Shown here: positions 10,801 through 25,800 of the stretch, piece after piece
Position numbering within the stretch: the first letter of the stretch is position 1
Layout of the letters: every line of letters starts with the position of its first letter
NCBI RefSeq assembly: GCF_000224145.3
Contig: NC_020175.2
Coordinates: 2,765,278 to 2,829,277, forward strand
Direction: 5' to 3'
Length of the DNA: 64,000 nucleotides
DNA from: Ciona intestinalis
Taxonomy: Eukaryota > Chordata > Ascidiacea > Phlebobranchia > Cionidae
The notes under the pieces: generated by a model
Told to the model about the DNA's origin: nothing
What the model saw: the letters and a program-made list of their open reading frames with translations, nothing else
The model's database searches: none
Translations under genes and position numbers: made by a program

Positions 10801-13800
10801 TGGGGTAATGGGTCAGCCTAATAATCATATAGAATAGAACACTTAACAATGTTAATGCCCAATTCTTATATATCATGTATGTTGCTACTGCGCTAAACAT
10901 GCGTCTACAGCAGCTGTTCTGGCTTATTTAGTTATAGATTAAACTAAGATACACCTCAAAACAATGTATTTCTGCAATACCTGTAGTCCAGTTAATATGC
11001 ATACCGAAATTGACCTAAAACTAAGGAATTAAATAGTTCTGCAATGTTGCACAACTTGCACTGTTTAATTATTAAAATTTTAACATTTTTTTTACATCCT
11101 TTTATAAATCTGTTTAAAATTTCCCAAAATTGTGTTGCATCACTGCAGACTCATTCTTGTTGCTGCAATAAGATTTTATGGCGGCAATAAGCCAAGTCAT
11201 TTTTACTCACAAACATAAAACACAATAACTTGTGCAATAGCATGAGGGACCTGCATACTTACAATATATCTCATACACACAGACAGTATAATGTTTGGTT
11301 ATTAAATGCTGTGTATGTATTGCATTATTTTATTAAATGTGGTTAATATGCCACACTAACCACATGTTGATATATAATTCCAACAAGTCTGGGCGGGATC
11401 ACGTTTTCTCGAAAATTCTGCTTTGTCTGCAGCATATTTGTTTTAGGAAGAATTTAAAGTTTACTTTTTGGTCCAGGTTGCTATTTCATACGTTTTCTGA
11501 TAAACTGGGTTTTATTTAGTCTGTGATAAAGCAGACAAAACATTGGTCAATGTACAACTAATTGGCCGTACTACAACTTTAAATGCAAATCAATTCAAGC
11601 AGTGTTTCCATATCATATTTACAAAACAAATGGACATCACTGTTTGAGTGTTTAACCTGCTTTAAAATATGCATAATTTTCTTTACATATTATCATAAAG
11701 ATATAAAAAATTTAAACTGGCAACACTGTTAAGCAATGTTTCAAATTAATACCTAGGGGTCATAATACAGTCATCCCCATGTAAGCATCACTATGCGTGG
11801 GTTTGTAACTAAGAGATATTCTTACACAGTGAGTGGAATAACAGCCTCAGTGAGTCGCTCGTCAAGTTTTCAGAAGAAACATCTAGAAGAGCAAGACTCG
11901 AGACAAAATCGTAATGCATATCAGCTTAGTTCGGATTTAAGGGACAAGCAGGTTGAAGTTTTAAGGGTAAGTTTATAATATTTGTTTTCTATGTCTATCT
12001 GTATTTATATAGTAGGGTGGGATAAGATCGGACACCTTTTTGTTCAATTTTCTTGTTGCATTTGGTAGTAAACAAAGAACATTAAAAATATATTCTTAAG
12101 ACTTTCATAAAACGTTGTTTATGGTTTAAAACACAATCTGGATATTTGGGTATTATAAGCTAAAGGTGTCCCGTTTTCCCCCACTCTTCTATATATCATT
12201 TACCAAAGGCATAACTGATAGGTATTATGTAATTAAAATGGGATTTTGTCATTTTTTTGTTAATAGTTGTTGGCTGGAAATTATAAAATACATTATGTAT
12301 ATACCTCATATTCATAGGCGCCTATCTTTCGTATGTTTTTTAAAACTTTGGCCAGCTAATGAAAACCTGTTCTTGTCATGTTTTTATATATATATATATT
12401 TATTCATTGGTGATTTTATTCATAAAAAATTCCAATGTGCTTTTACTATACAATTGTATATATATATATATAGAAAAACAAGTTTTCATTTTTATACGTT
12501 GGCTGCTATACCTTTAGTAGTGTGTTATTTTTACCCTTGACGTCAGGTTTCGGTGCACTGTGTTGTACGATGCATCATAATATGCTGATGCACAATATGC
12601 ATTGTGAGTCAAATCTACATATGCCTGACTCAATGGAATGTATGCATTCTAATTTTATTAATGTTGTGGTGATATAGTCACACGTTTAACTTAAAGAAAT
12701 AAGAATTGCATGACTTGACTACCGTGTATGCTGCATGTAAACATCTATTTATTAATGTTGTTGTTTTTGTTTAGAAACTTTACGGAGGTTCACAGAAGAG
12801 CGAACACGCGGCACGTATTATACAGGAAGCGTATCGGAAGTACCGCATGCGTTTAAACTTCCGAAAAATCAGACATTCCAAAGTTCGTCGGCTGACAGTC
12901 GACAGCGTGCCTCACCCGAAACACTTTGTGCGGGACTCGAACCCGGGGTCTCCCACTCCCGAAAAAGCTGCCGAAACCTCAACGGAAAGCACAGAAAACA
13001 TGGACAATACAGGGGTAGTGGAGGTGGTGGAACTTATCCATACATTTGATGAGTCAAGTACTCCGGATCAGACCCCTGACCCTCCAGACCAGATCCATGA
13101 TCCTCCTCCAGAAAGTCCTCCTCCTCCAGAGCAATCCGCAGAGGAAATATCCCCTATCGGTCCTCTTAAGGACTCTTCCACGGATGCAAATGAAGAGAAA
13201 GATAAAAATGATGAAGAAGACACTGTGACACCGACTGCTGACCACGCTCCTCTTGGAGAGAAGGAATTAGTAGAGAGAATATTAGCGGAACAACCAATAA
13301 TGCCAACTCCAAATCGAACAAGGAAAAGACGGCATGGGTAGGAGGAGTAATAAATTATGTATATTAATATACCTAAACTTAATTAGTAATCCTTAAAATT
13401 TCAAAAATGTCTTGGCATCATTCAAACACATACTAAAATTATTGCATTTATATATATACATACACAAATTTTTTTTCTCAAATTTGGTTTAAAGCTACAT
13501 AAACCACAGTAATTTTTTAGATGTTCCAGCATAAAATACTAAACATTTTTCTTGTTTAATATCAAATTAGTAGCCTGCAGCGGTCTTTAGTTATAACATG
13601 GTTGTGTAACACTTAGTAACAGCAATGCTAAATCAATGTATCCTGTGAGTATTGCATTACTCAGCTTTACTCTGCATTACAAAAAGTGGTGTTGCGTTGT
13701 ACCGCTGCAAATAGTGTAATCATTAACTAAAAGTTTACATTCACACCAAGCACAGACAAGGGTATATAGTTTGAATGAATGCAACTTTAACTTTATCCTC

Positions 13801-16800
13801 GCATAGGCGGAAAACGACAGTCGTTTTAACACGTGTGTTCATACACCTCGTGCCAGTTTATGAGTTACCGTGTATGTTACTTTGTGGGTTAAACAAAGTT
13901 CTTGTAAACAGAGACTTTTAGTTACATTTCTTCACAGTATAGTTTGTACCTGCCTATTTAAACAGTAGGCTATTTATGGCAAATAATTTGGGTGGTAGGA
14001 TCATCAAGAGTGACTCAAGATATTTGCTGTGATTTTAAGTGGGTGGTTCTAATCCTGCAGTTGTAATGCCGCGCATATTCAGTGCTATTTCCCACACATA
14101 TAAATACCAAATTGATAAAATACCATACAACACTAGACCTTTTCAATAAACTTTGTCTGTAAACTGTATTACTAATTGCCGCCAAGTTTACACACTGTTT
14201 AATTCAATAATAAATACATGTGTATGTTTGACATTAAAGCCACCATTAAAAGAGGTTTTGGTGTGAAAGAATTAGGCTACACTTTAATATATATAATTAT
14301 ATATAGTATAATGGGGGAAGATGGGACACCGTTTTATTATATTTTCTCGTCCAATTTGGTAGTAAACAAAAAACATTTAAAGAATTATGAAACCGTATCC
14401 TTACGACTTCCATAGACCGTTGTTATTTCTTTAAAAACATGATCAGAATAATTGGATTATATGTGCTAAAGGTGTCCCATCTCCCCCACCCTACTATTAT
14501 ATATATATACATAACACATTATATTGTTTAATGCTTACCTTATTAAAGGCAGCAATTTAGTTGGGGTTTATTTATTATGAATTTTGTATTATCAGTTACT
14601 TAAAAAAATAAACAGAGACATAACACAGAATCACATGTTGTCAGCTTTAAAAACACAAGCATTGTTTGCTTTGCATTCATCAGTGTTAATAAAACAATAA
14701 AATATTGTTTGTTGGACAGTCTGTACAACAGTGCATATAACCTTTTGGCTAAGATTTATTTGTGATACTGATACCAATTGCTTTGTTAACAAATCAATAT
14801 AAACAGTTTCTGTAATCACAACCTGCATTTAGGAACATGCTTAATAGGACAGTTCCTATTTTCTGCACAGAATTCAAAACTATTATAGGGCGAAACCAAT
14901 TTATGTAATTACTGTTGCGTTTTAGTAGTTAGTGCCTTTACTAAGAGAACATTTTTTAAATAAATCATTTTTTAAAAGTGTGACTGCTCCATGGTTGGCC
15001 TTAAATGTTTAAAAAGAACTATGCTCCTTATCTATGGTTCTTATGCATGTGTTTGTTTATGCACTAAAGCTTTTAATGTATTAAATGTAGTTTGAACTAT
15101 AAATACACTCCTAAATGCATTTAAACATATTTAGCTACGAAACGGTCAAACCTTTTGACGAGACCCTTCCTGCAACCCCTGAAGTTGTAACGCAAGCCAT
15201 TGACCCCGAACCGGGGCTTGCTGTGCTCCGTCGATCGGGTATAAGAAGCTCGTCCCATTCACACAACAGCGACACTGAACCCCGCAATGTTTCTCCAAGG
15301 TGGATAAGAACGGGGTCCGAACTCAGCCTCTCTAATTATGAGAATGATGGGGATATAGATAGCATGCGAAGGTAAGAAATTACGTTGTTATATAACAACC
15401 AGTCTCAGAATTGGTAATTGTAGTTTCTTTTACAATATATTAAGTCTATAATATATGAATTGTAATTTTTTCAGTTTTGTGTTTTGAATCGTATTTTGTG
15501 CATACTGTCCAGTGTTTACCATTTAAAACGTTTTCAGTGTTGCACATTTCATAGTTTTTCTCTTTTTTTTCTATTTTTGATGAGAATTGTATTTTGCCCA
15601 CACTTCCAGTGCTGCACACTTTAAAAGTTTCTTCAGTGTTGCGCACTAAAATGTTTAAAATTATATTTACCTAAAGGATAAAAAAAATCTACCTTTACTG
15701 GCTTTAGACTTTTAAAATATATTTCAATCCATACTTTTAAGTGGAAATCCCTCTGTGGTCCCTGCAGACAATAGCAAGCTATATATCTGCCACTTCACAT
15801 GTCCCCGCGCCTGCTATTTTAAATTGCAACAAAGTCAATAACAGCATTGACTTGTGGAGTGAATAACTTTATGTGTGGTCAATTTACATTGAACTGATAA
15901 GACGCTTTATTAAGGCAGCTATGTATTACACACAAATTTGCAAAACTGCAATTTCCATTTTAAATGAAGTATAATATAGCCTACCATTTATTAAGGTCAT
16001 AACAGAAAAAAGTTTAATAGAGCACTAAAGTTTATAGATTACATTGAAAAATCTTTTTGAATATAAAATAGTAGTAAAAATACTTTTATTGCAAAATTTA
16101 ATAAATATTTTTGTGTATAACTTGAAAAGTAGTAAAATTTAAAACATAAAATGATTTTCAGTAAAAAAAAAATTTACCAAAACTATAACCTATATTACCC
16201 CATATGACTTATTTCCCCACCCCTAGCCCCGTAGTGTATTTTGCATTGAATCAGAAAATTGATTTTTTAAAGTTGAAAACATGACCTTTCAAAGTTCGTA
16301 TTATATTTAGCAGTTATTGGTGTTTATAATTATAACCTTTGTTTTAATTACATTACGTATGTAGCTTATAGGAAATAGTGTTTATATAAGCAATTAAAAA
16401 CCCATTGTGGCTGCAATGCTAATATAGGAAGTGTGTCGAAATCTTGTACTTTGTAAGACATGGTTCATTAATTTTTCCAATTGAACACGATTCAAACAAA
16501 ACAATATTTATAAAACACAAGGTTTGTTCACTAGGAAAGACAAACATTCAAGGTTTGTTCACTAGGAAAGACAAACAATACACAACTAACAATGTATTGC
16601 TTTTGTACAATTAATGTTATTGTTTAATGACTCATTTTTTCAGTATAGTTTTAGTTTTTACACTACAAGTAGAGAACTATGAAATCATAATTTTGTAATG
16701 TGTTTTATTGATTTAATTTTAAACAATAGCTGAACACCTTAAATTTTAGATTGATAAATTTGTTACTGCATCATCACCTAGTAACATTTCTGTTTTAATC

Positions 16801-19800
16801 ACATAATGTTTTAAGTTAAAAACACTTTATTGAAACCTATACGTTTAATAGATTTGATTATAGCTGAACATTAGAATTTTATAATTAGTTACTGTGTTAA
16901 CACGTAGTAGCATTCGTGTTTTAATCACATTAGGTTTAAGTAATGTAAGTTAAACTTTGGACACTTTATTTAAATCTATGTGTTTTGTCGATTTGATTAT
17001 AACTGAACATCTAAAATTTTAAAAGTAGTTAATGTATAAACACCTAGTAGCATTTCTGTCTTAATCACATAACATTTAAATACTGTAAGGTAAAGTTTAA
17101 ACACTTTATTGAAATCTATGTGTTTCGCAGATTTGTTTATAACTGAACGCTAAAATTTTTAAATTAGTTACTGCATAAACACCTAGAAACATTCGTGTTT
17201 TAATGGTATTACCAAATTTTAAATTAAAGCTTGGAAATTTTAAACAGCTCGGACACTGCGGACACGATGAGCATCTCCAGTGAGATGTCCTCCATCGTAG
17301 GAGACGGACTTCAGAGTGGTTATCATCGAGAGAGCAACATCAGTGTTCGTGAGAGTTGGCATGGGGATCCAAGTAACGATATATTACGAAAACGAATGTA
17401 TCGCATTGGGCTCAACCTTTTTAACACGTAAGTGCACTACTGTCTATTTTAATTATATATGTGAGGTTCTAGACTCTAGAGCAAAGTAGATTGCATGAGA
17501 TTTAGGTATAAGTTGGCTTATTACCCCAACAAAAAGGTTGGTACCGCATGTATATAAATGCTAGTCTACAGTCCATACCAAGGTAGCCCCTTACTCAGCT
17601 ATAAGCAAGATCTTGTTTTGTTCCTATAAGTTACTAAAGGAATTTTATAACCAATAAAAGCAATAATGTATTTTAAAAACATTGGTATCTGTTTTTGATT
17701 GATGGCATTTTGGCAAAGATTTTTTGGTTCTATTAATATTCTATTCTATGTGGGTGGGGTGATGATCTATGTGGGTGGGGTGATGGGGTCTTTGTTGGGG
17801 ACCTAGGAGTTAGGCTACCCATTACCCCAACACCCAAGGAAGCTTGTCCTATTTATAACCCACTGTCATAAGACTCATAAGTAAAGAATTGTAGCCTGCT
17901 CCATTTTTTTCATGCTTTCTGATTTTTTAAGTGGATTAAATGTTCAATATCTGTATAAGTTTTGCAAGAAAAACATCGGAAAGCCATTATATTTTTAGAA
18001 GCAAATAAAGTTCAGTTATATTTGTATAAACCTTTTGAAAACTTTTGAAAACTTCATATTTACATAGACTCAATGACATAACAACTTGTTTAAAGTACAT
18101 ACATGTACAACTTTCTGTTTGAAATCCTTTCTTTAAAAACGACATATTTTAAACAGTCCTAGACAAACTAAAATTACCAAGCAGGACGAAACCAATTAAA
18201 AATCGCTAATTTTGCCTTTTGAAAATTTGTTGGTGTACAAGATCTTTGAAAAATGACTTTTTGGTCCGGGAAACTGCAACTGGCTGTTACAAGAGCCACT
18301 GGTTTTAAAATTAGTTACATTAAAACTGTACAACTATATCATAGTGCCTAGAGTATTGTACACATTAAAGGTTATATGCTATAGCATAAGTCACATATAG
18401 ATAAGTCATACAAAGTTGCTATCTGACGTAGCAATTAGTCTGATTGGACCATTAATCAATGTTGTTACGTATAAGTGGCAACAACATGCAAATGGCCAGT
18501 GTTATAAATGTAGTAGGATGTTTTATAAATAAAGTATGGCGCTATGTGCAATTTTAAATTTACTTAGCATAGTAGGGTGGGGGAAGATGGGACACCTTTA
18601 CAGCATAATATCCAAATATCCTAGTTGTGTTTTAAACAATTAACAACAGTCTATGGGAGTCGAATGGATACGGTTTTAAAATTCTTTGAATGTTTTTGTT
18701 TTCTACTATATGGGACAAGAAAATAGAATAAACATGTGTCCCATCTTCCCTCACCCTACTATATTTTAGTCCTATTTTTCTTTTTTTTTCGGATTTATGA
18801 ATATTAAGTATCTTAACCTTTGATCTTACAAAAGCATCCCTTTTTAAATTGCTCTGTTGCGGCTATTTTGCAGTTTTTTAAGTATCCCATCCCAACTTGG
18901 CTAGCTGATTCCTATTTGCAGCTACAATCTGCAGTCATACCGGCATATTCCCAGTCATACCGGCTGAGTGCTTAATACTTGTCGCAATTTGCACAGGAAA
19001 CCCAGCAAAGGCCTTGCGTTCTTGGTCGAGCACTCGTTTGTGGCAAACACCCCTCCTACTGTTGCTTCCTTCTTGCTCAACAGGAAGGGTCTGAGTCGGC
19101 AAATGGTTGGAGAATACCTCGGAAATGTACAGAAAACCTTTAACCAGGAGGTCTTAGAGTGAGTATTTTGGTAACTCTATATTTCATATTTAAGACTCGC
19201 TTGAAGGGGCGTACCAAAGAAAAGGAATTAAATGGGCATACCAACAATAATGTCTTGAAGGGGCATACCAACAAAAATGTCTAAAGGGGCATACCAACAA
19301 AAATGATTTAAAGGGGCCTACCAACTAAAATGACTTAAAGGGGCCTACCACAAAAAATGACCTAAAGGGGCCTACCATTGAAAATGACTTAGGGGCATAC
19401 CAACGAAAAATGAAAATTTGTGTGTTGATAGAAATGCTCAAATGTTATCTTAAGGTACCATTAAAGTTTAAAAAAATGAAACAGCTTTTTACGTTGGTAT
19501 GGAACTTTAAGTTAAAAAAATGCTGGTATTGGTTTGTATATAAAGATTTAAATAAAAGAATGATATTTTTTATAGATTTTAAATAAATAGAGTTCGCGCG
19601 AATGGAATTATTTTGTAACTGGTAATAAAATGGTTGCACTTTTGAGATTGACTCAGATTTCAAATAAAACAACACTGTTTTTTAAGAATTTTAATAAACA
19701 ATAACAATATCTACATGGCACAAAATTAAAATGTAAAACAATTTTTTTTGTAAATGAAAATATACCACATCTTGTTTTTGCACTTTTTTTTTACTGTTTT

Positions 19801-22800
19801 AAAATAAAATCTAGGAACCTACTACCTTAAAAAGCTTCAAATATCATACCTTTTCGAAACAGCTCATTAAGAATATGTACATTTGACCAATAATTGAAAG
19901 GCTTGTATAGTTATTGGTTATTGATCCATGCCAAAATACATATGCAATATGCAATGGGTTCATCAGGCTTGGCAGACTTTAAAGTCATCTTGTTTAAAGT
20001 ATGGTTTTATTTGGTATAGTAGGGTGGGGGAAGATGGGACACCTTTTCATTCTATTTTTTCGTCCTGTTTGGTGGTAAACAAAGAACACTCAAAGAATTT
20101 TAAAACCGTTTCCTCACGACTCCTATAGATCGTTGTTAATTGTTCAAAACACGATCAGGGTATTTGGATATTTTGTGCTAAAAGTGTCCCATCTAACCCC
20201 ACAGTACTATATGTTTGCATTGTATATATATTTTATCAAATATCAACATAAAAATATGACTGTGTAATTGGCTGGTTTAATCTTAACATTAAGGTTACAA
20301 TTAAAATCTTTCCATTAATGTAGAGACGTAAATAATTATTATACGTATTTCAGTACAGAAACTAACAAAAAAGTGTAACACTGCATGCAAAATCACTGTG
20401 TAATTAGCTAGTTTTAACCTTAACATTAAGTGGACTAACACAGAAAAGTGTAGCACTACGCGCGCTTTAATAAATTGATCCTATATGCCTTTTGCCCATA
20501 ATACATTTCATGCTAAATTTAATTCACATAAAGTAACTCCCGTCCAGCTCTGTGGAGTGATTGTATTGATTTTTGCTTCACTTGCAGTCTCATACTGAGC
20601 CTACACTTAGTACTTGTGGACATGAGTGTTTATAAGTGTCAAGTGGAAATGCAAATTCGAATTTTCACCATACATACTTAATACGCGTCAAGGGTTTGCC
20701 ATTTATAATTCTCGTTGTACCACATATTTTGCTCGTTTTTTTTAAACCAGACACTTTTTCTTTCATGCAAATTTAATGTGACTTGTCAGATTCAATAAAA
20801 GTCACCGAAAATTGCGCAAAATTTACAAAATCATTGAATAAAAACCGCAGTCAATAGTAGCAGGCTGTGCATACAATTCTGTATAAAAGAGATTGCCGCA
20901 AACCGTAACGTCTAATTTAGCCCAGTGTTCACAATCTAAAACTATTTTCCTAAACTTGCATGAGCATTTTACATAAAAATCCCTCAAATTCTTTATTATT
21001 AACAAAAATAGTCACGCTAGGGTAAAAAACAGCAGTTTCGCGACCAGACGAAGTAGCGTCTAGCAGAATTCCCCCCTTTCTAGTTTGACGTCATAATTGA
21101 TTGTTTATGACGCAGTTCCGTATGTGAGCTGATGTCTTTCAGCGGGCTCGAACTGGACGAAGCTCTTCGACTTTTCCAGTCACAGATCAAGGTCCAGGGC
21201 GAAGCACAGAAGGTCGAACGACTTGTTGAGGTACGTCATACTATTGTACATTACGTCACGGTAAGTCATACCACCGTATATTACGCCATACTATTGTGCA
21301 TTACGTCATACTACTGTACATTACGTCATACCACCGTATATTACGTAACAATCGTATATTACGTCACGCCATTATACATTACGTCACACCACGGTACATT
21401 ATTACGTCACACCATTGTATTACGTCATACTACCGTACATTACGTCACATCACCGTACATTACGTCACACCACTTTACATTATGTCACACTACCGTATAT
21501 TACGTCACACCATTGTATATTACGTCACAATGCTGTATATTACATCACATCACTATATATTACGCAACAACCGTATATTACGTCACACTACCATACATTA
21601 TGTCAGAGCACCGTATATTACGTAACAACATCGTAAATTACCTATAAATTTCGTATTTTTAACATTTAAACAGTTTTAAACTATACAAAACTGTCCATTG
21701 AAGTTTCTTAACAAAATCTTAATAACATTATATGAACCGGACGCATATTGAACAGTTTGAACTCTTATAGCATCTCCCCACACACAAGACTTATATAATT
21801 TGACTGCCCACCCAACACACCAGTCTACATGCGTCCGTTTCCTTATTACATAACACATATACAGTAAGTTTCCACATCAACAATCGCTTATACGAACCAA
21901 TACTGCAAATGTTCGTGGATTTTTGATGTTTTATGAGACTAATTTTAAAATTATCAGTATATTTTTTATGGGGTGCACAATCATACAATATGATGTATAT
22001 ATTGCACATTCTGTCTGTATTGTATAGCCAGGTTTTTAATTCAAAGGTTTCTATAAGAACCGTAGTAGCGGTAATGGGCGAACTATGGCCATTGGCGAAC
22101 ATCTTTGCCATGCTTACACATACAATGAATAGCAGTAAAAAGCCGTCATTGGGGTTTAGCAAACTATTTTTACATAAACAACGTGTGTAGTAGGGTGGGG
22201 GAAGATGGGACACCTTTTCATTTTATTTTCTCGACCCAATTGGTAGTAAACAAAGAACATTCAAAAAATTATAAAACCATATCCTCACAACTTCTATAGA
22301 CTGTTGTTAATTGTTTAAAATACGATCAAGATTTTTGATATTATGTGCTAAAGGTGTCCCATCTTTCCCCACTCTACTATACAATATTTCCTGTGTTTCG
22401 AACTGTTTTATTTTATACCAAACAACGTATCTTTCAAGCATTTTTTACCGCAGAGTCGTCTTTATAGTTTGGCAAACTGTTTTTTAAAAAACATTGTATA
22501 TTCTATTACCCTATGTGCATATAATATTGTCTGTATTTTGAACTGTTGCATTTTCTTTTTACCGAAAATGTATTTTCAAGCATCTACACAGCAGAGGCAT
22601 TATTATAGTTTGGCAAACTGTTTTTAAAAAAACACTGTATGTTCTGTTCCCCTCTGTGCGTATTTTGTCCGTATTTTGTACGAATAATATTTTTTTGTAA
22701 TGTTAATAAAAATGTCAATACTTTTTACCAAAAATGTATTTTTCAGGCATTTTCACAACGTTACTGCACGTGCAATCCTAAACTGATCAACAGCTTACGT

Positions 22801-25800
22801 AACCTGGACTCCATATTTATCCTTGCATTCGCCATCATAATGCTTAACACTGATCTCCATTCCCCGAATATGAAACACGAGAAACGAATGACGGAAGCCG
22901 ATTTTATTAAAAATCTACGCGGTAAGTGGTCGAATGTGAAAGCCATATATACACACCCATTAGGGTAGCACATCTAAAACTGGGGTAAACTTACCCCTCG
23001 GGGAAAATTCCATGTATTTAGAGGGTAAATGAGCTACCAATCAAAATTTACATTAGTTAACGGGACAGAAAAATTGTGCCAATTGTAGTACTTTACCAGA
23101 CATCGTTGCCAAAAAGCAATCGTCGCATTAGATATAATTAACGTAATCAGTTGTTTTTGCTTTTTTAGTAAATAAGCGCCATATTACATATTGGGAGTAA
23201 ATTTGTTAAGCATCTTTGTTAAAAGGGTAAAGCATACTATAATGTCTAAGAACCACTCCAGTAGGGCAATAGACACCCCAAAATGAAGAACAGTTTTTTT
23301 GTGTACTGATGTCATAAATACCGTTAATATTACGTCAGACAGGTGAATTGTGACGTATTGACTACAGGTGGCGAAGCATTTTGTCTGTGCGTTTTTTGTA
23401 ATTTTTTGTAAAAAAAATAGTAATTTTTCGGCTTGTTTATTGTAAATTTTTGCAAAAAATAGTAATTTTTTTGGCCTGTTTAATATAAATTTTTAATTTT
23501 TAGTATACTACAGACCAGCACATTATTCAAGCATTTCACTACACATGTGATAATCTGTGTTTAAATTATAAAACAAAACCTGTTTTTTCCAAAGATGTTA
23601 CTACTGTATTTGCAATAAAACAATTATATATGTCATTTCGAACCAATTAACAACTAAAATTGCTCATTATTAAAATTAAATCCATTGCGTTTATTTTCAT
23701 GTTTTCAGGCATAGACGGTGGCGAGGACTTAAGCGAGGTCCTTCTTAAAAATATCTACAACCGAATCCGTGAAAATGAATTGATAACATTAGACGACCAT
23801 GTCACTCAAGTGTTACAGGTACTTCGTATTATAAAACTTATTTTGACTAAAATTTTTAAAGCTGGTTTAGTAATATAGTTGGGTGGGGTAAGATGGGACG
23901 TATTTTCGTTCTGTTTTGTTGTTCAATTTAAGAAATATAAAACCTTATCCTCACGACCAGACGGTGTGAATTGTTTAAAACACAATCAGGATATTTGGAT
24001 ATTATGTACTAAAGGTGTCTCATATTCCCCCATCCTACTATATTTTATGAAGAGGTATAGTAGGGTGGGGAAGACGGGCACTTTTTTACCACATAATATC
24101 CAAATATCCTGATTATGTTTTAAACAATTACCAACGGTCCATGGGAATTGTGGGGATACGGTTTTATAATTCTTTGAACGTTCTTTGTTTACTACCAAAT
24201 GGGACGAGAAAATAGAATGATAAGGTGTCCCATCTTCCCACACTCTACCATATAATGTATTTTATGATTGTGTGTGGGACTGTATCACTCTAACTAGTAA
24301 AAACGGTATATGGTTCGAAGCGCAATTCCTGCCATTGTAGACATGAGTGTCCTTGGACAAGACACTAAATGATAATGGTTTTACCCAAGTGGTAATTGTA
24401 GTTAGGATTCTAGGATAGTAAGACACATTTTCATTCTATTTTCTCGTCTCATTTAATAGTACACAAAGAACATTCAAAGAATTATAAAACCGTATCCTCA
24501 CGACTCCCATAGATTGTTGTTAATTGTTTAAAACACGATCAAAGGTGTCCCGGTTTCCCCCACCCTACTATATATGTTATATATACTTTGTAAAATAGGA
24601 CACCGTGTTATAACGACTAAAGTTACAAACTACAGTATAATATGCGACTATAGTGAACGCTAAAGGCGCTCACTATAGTCGCATATTAAGGCGCTCACTA
24701 TAGTCGCATATATATTATAACTGCTTTTACCATTTACTTGACATTTCTACTGAATTATTAATAATTGTCAACCATATGGCTTATATGTATTCTAATTAAA
24801 AGTAGCATCTGGAAAGCTGTACTGTAAGTTCAGAATGTTGTAGCATATACTGTACTAAACATAATTTTACATAATTTAACGACGGATTTTGTCAGTGTCC
24901 GCTTTACCGTCTGTTGCTAAATGCGTAACAGTGTATCAACTTTTTTTTTATTTCTTTTTTCTATATATTTTTAATGGTAGGGTGCGCGGAGATGGGACAC
25001 TTTTTCTTTGTATTTTCTCGTCCTATTTGGTAGTAAACAAAGAACATTCAAAGAATTATAAAACTATATCCTCACGACTCCCATTCACCGTTGTTAATCG
25101 TCTAAAACACGATCAGGATATTTGGAAAGTATGTGCTAAAGGTGTCCCGTCTTCCTCAACCCTACTATATAATGGAAACTGAAAAATCGTTTACCAACCA
25201 TTTTAAACAGGTTGAAAGCAACATCGTTGGCAAGAAGCCTGTCCTTGCCGTTCCCCACCGTAGGCTGGTGTGTTATTGTCGTTTGTTTCAAGTTACTGAC
25301 CCAGCCAAGCCTCAGAAGATGGGTTTGCATCAGCGTGAGGTGTTCCTATTCAATGACATGTTACTGGTAATGTGGAGTTTCATGTTGTATATATTATATT
25401 ATGCTCGTTTCTTGTTAGTTTTTTTAAAGTAGTGTACATGGGTTCAAGGCTCGTCGCTGCTACCGTTGTGGGCGCGTGTGTTTTTGGAAAAGACACGGAA
25501 ATTGCTCCAATTGTGTGGTCACTAATGGGTAGTCTAAATTGTTAGTCATACAGAAAAAACCATACCCACAAAGTTACATACGTGGTAACTCGAAAGCGGG
25601 CACAAGGTGTTTGAAACATAACACCCGTGTTATAAAACGACTGTCGTTTTTTGGCCATGCGAGGACAAAGCAAGTTACAATCGTTCAAAACCAAACGCTA
25701 TGCCAAGTAATGTTCTTCTTACTATTACTTTAATATTGATAATAACTTTATTTGTCTCTTCGATTACGGTAGCGAAGATTTAGAATTTAGAAATATTTTA

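Noticed and set aside
12166-12540. 124-codon plus frame in an IQSEC intron
   Set aside because: It starts in a MITE end and runs through TATATA repeats; no family resemblance.
13054-13245. Minus frame rich in hydrophobic residues
   Set aside because: It is the antisense of the Pro/Glu-rich linker in IQSEC exon 4.
21132-21647. Long open frame with many HYVTSHY-like repeats
   Set aside because: Only the first ~33 codons are the SEC7 exon, in its own frame; the rest is the TACGTCA minisatellite read through.
21791-22213. 140-codon minus frame
   Set aside because: It runs into a MITE end and has no recognised domain; a short similarity (IETFE) to the frame at 6067-6366 is more likely a shared non-coding repeat.
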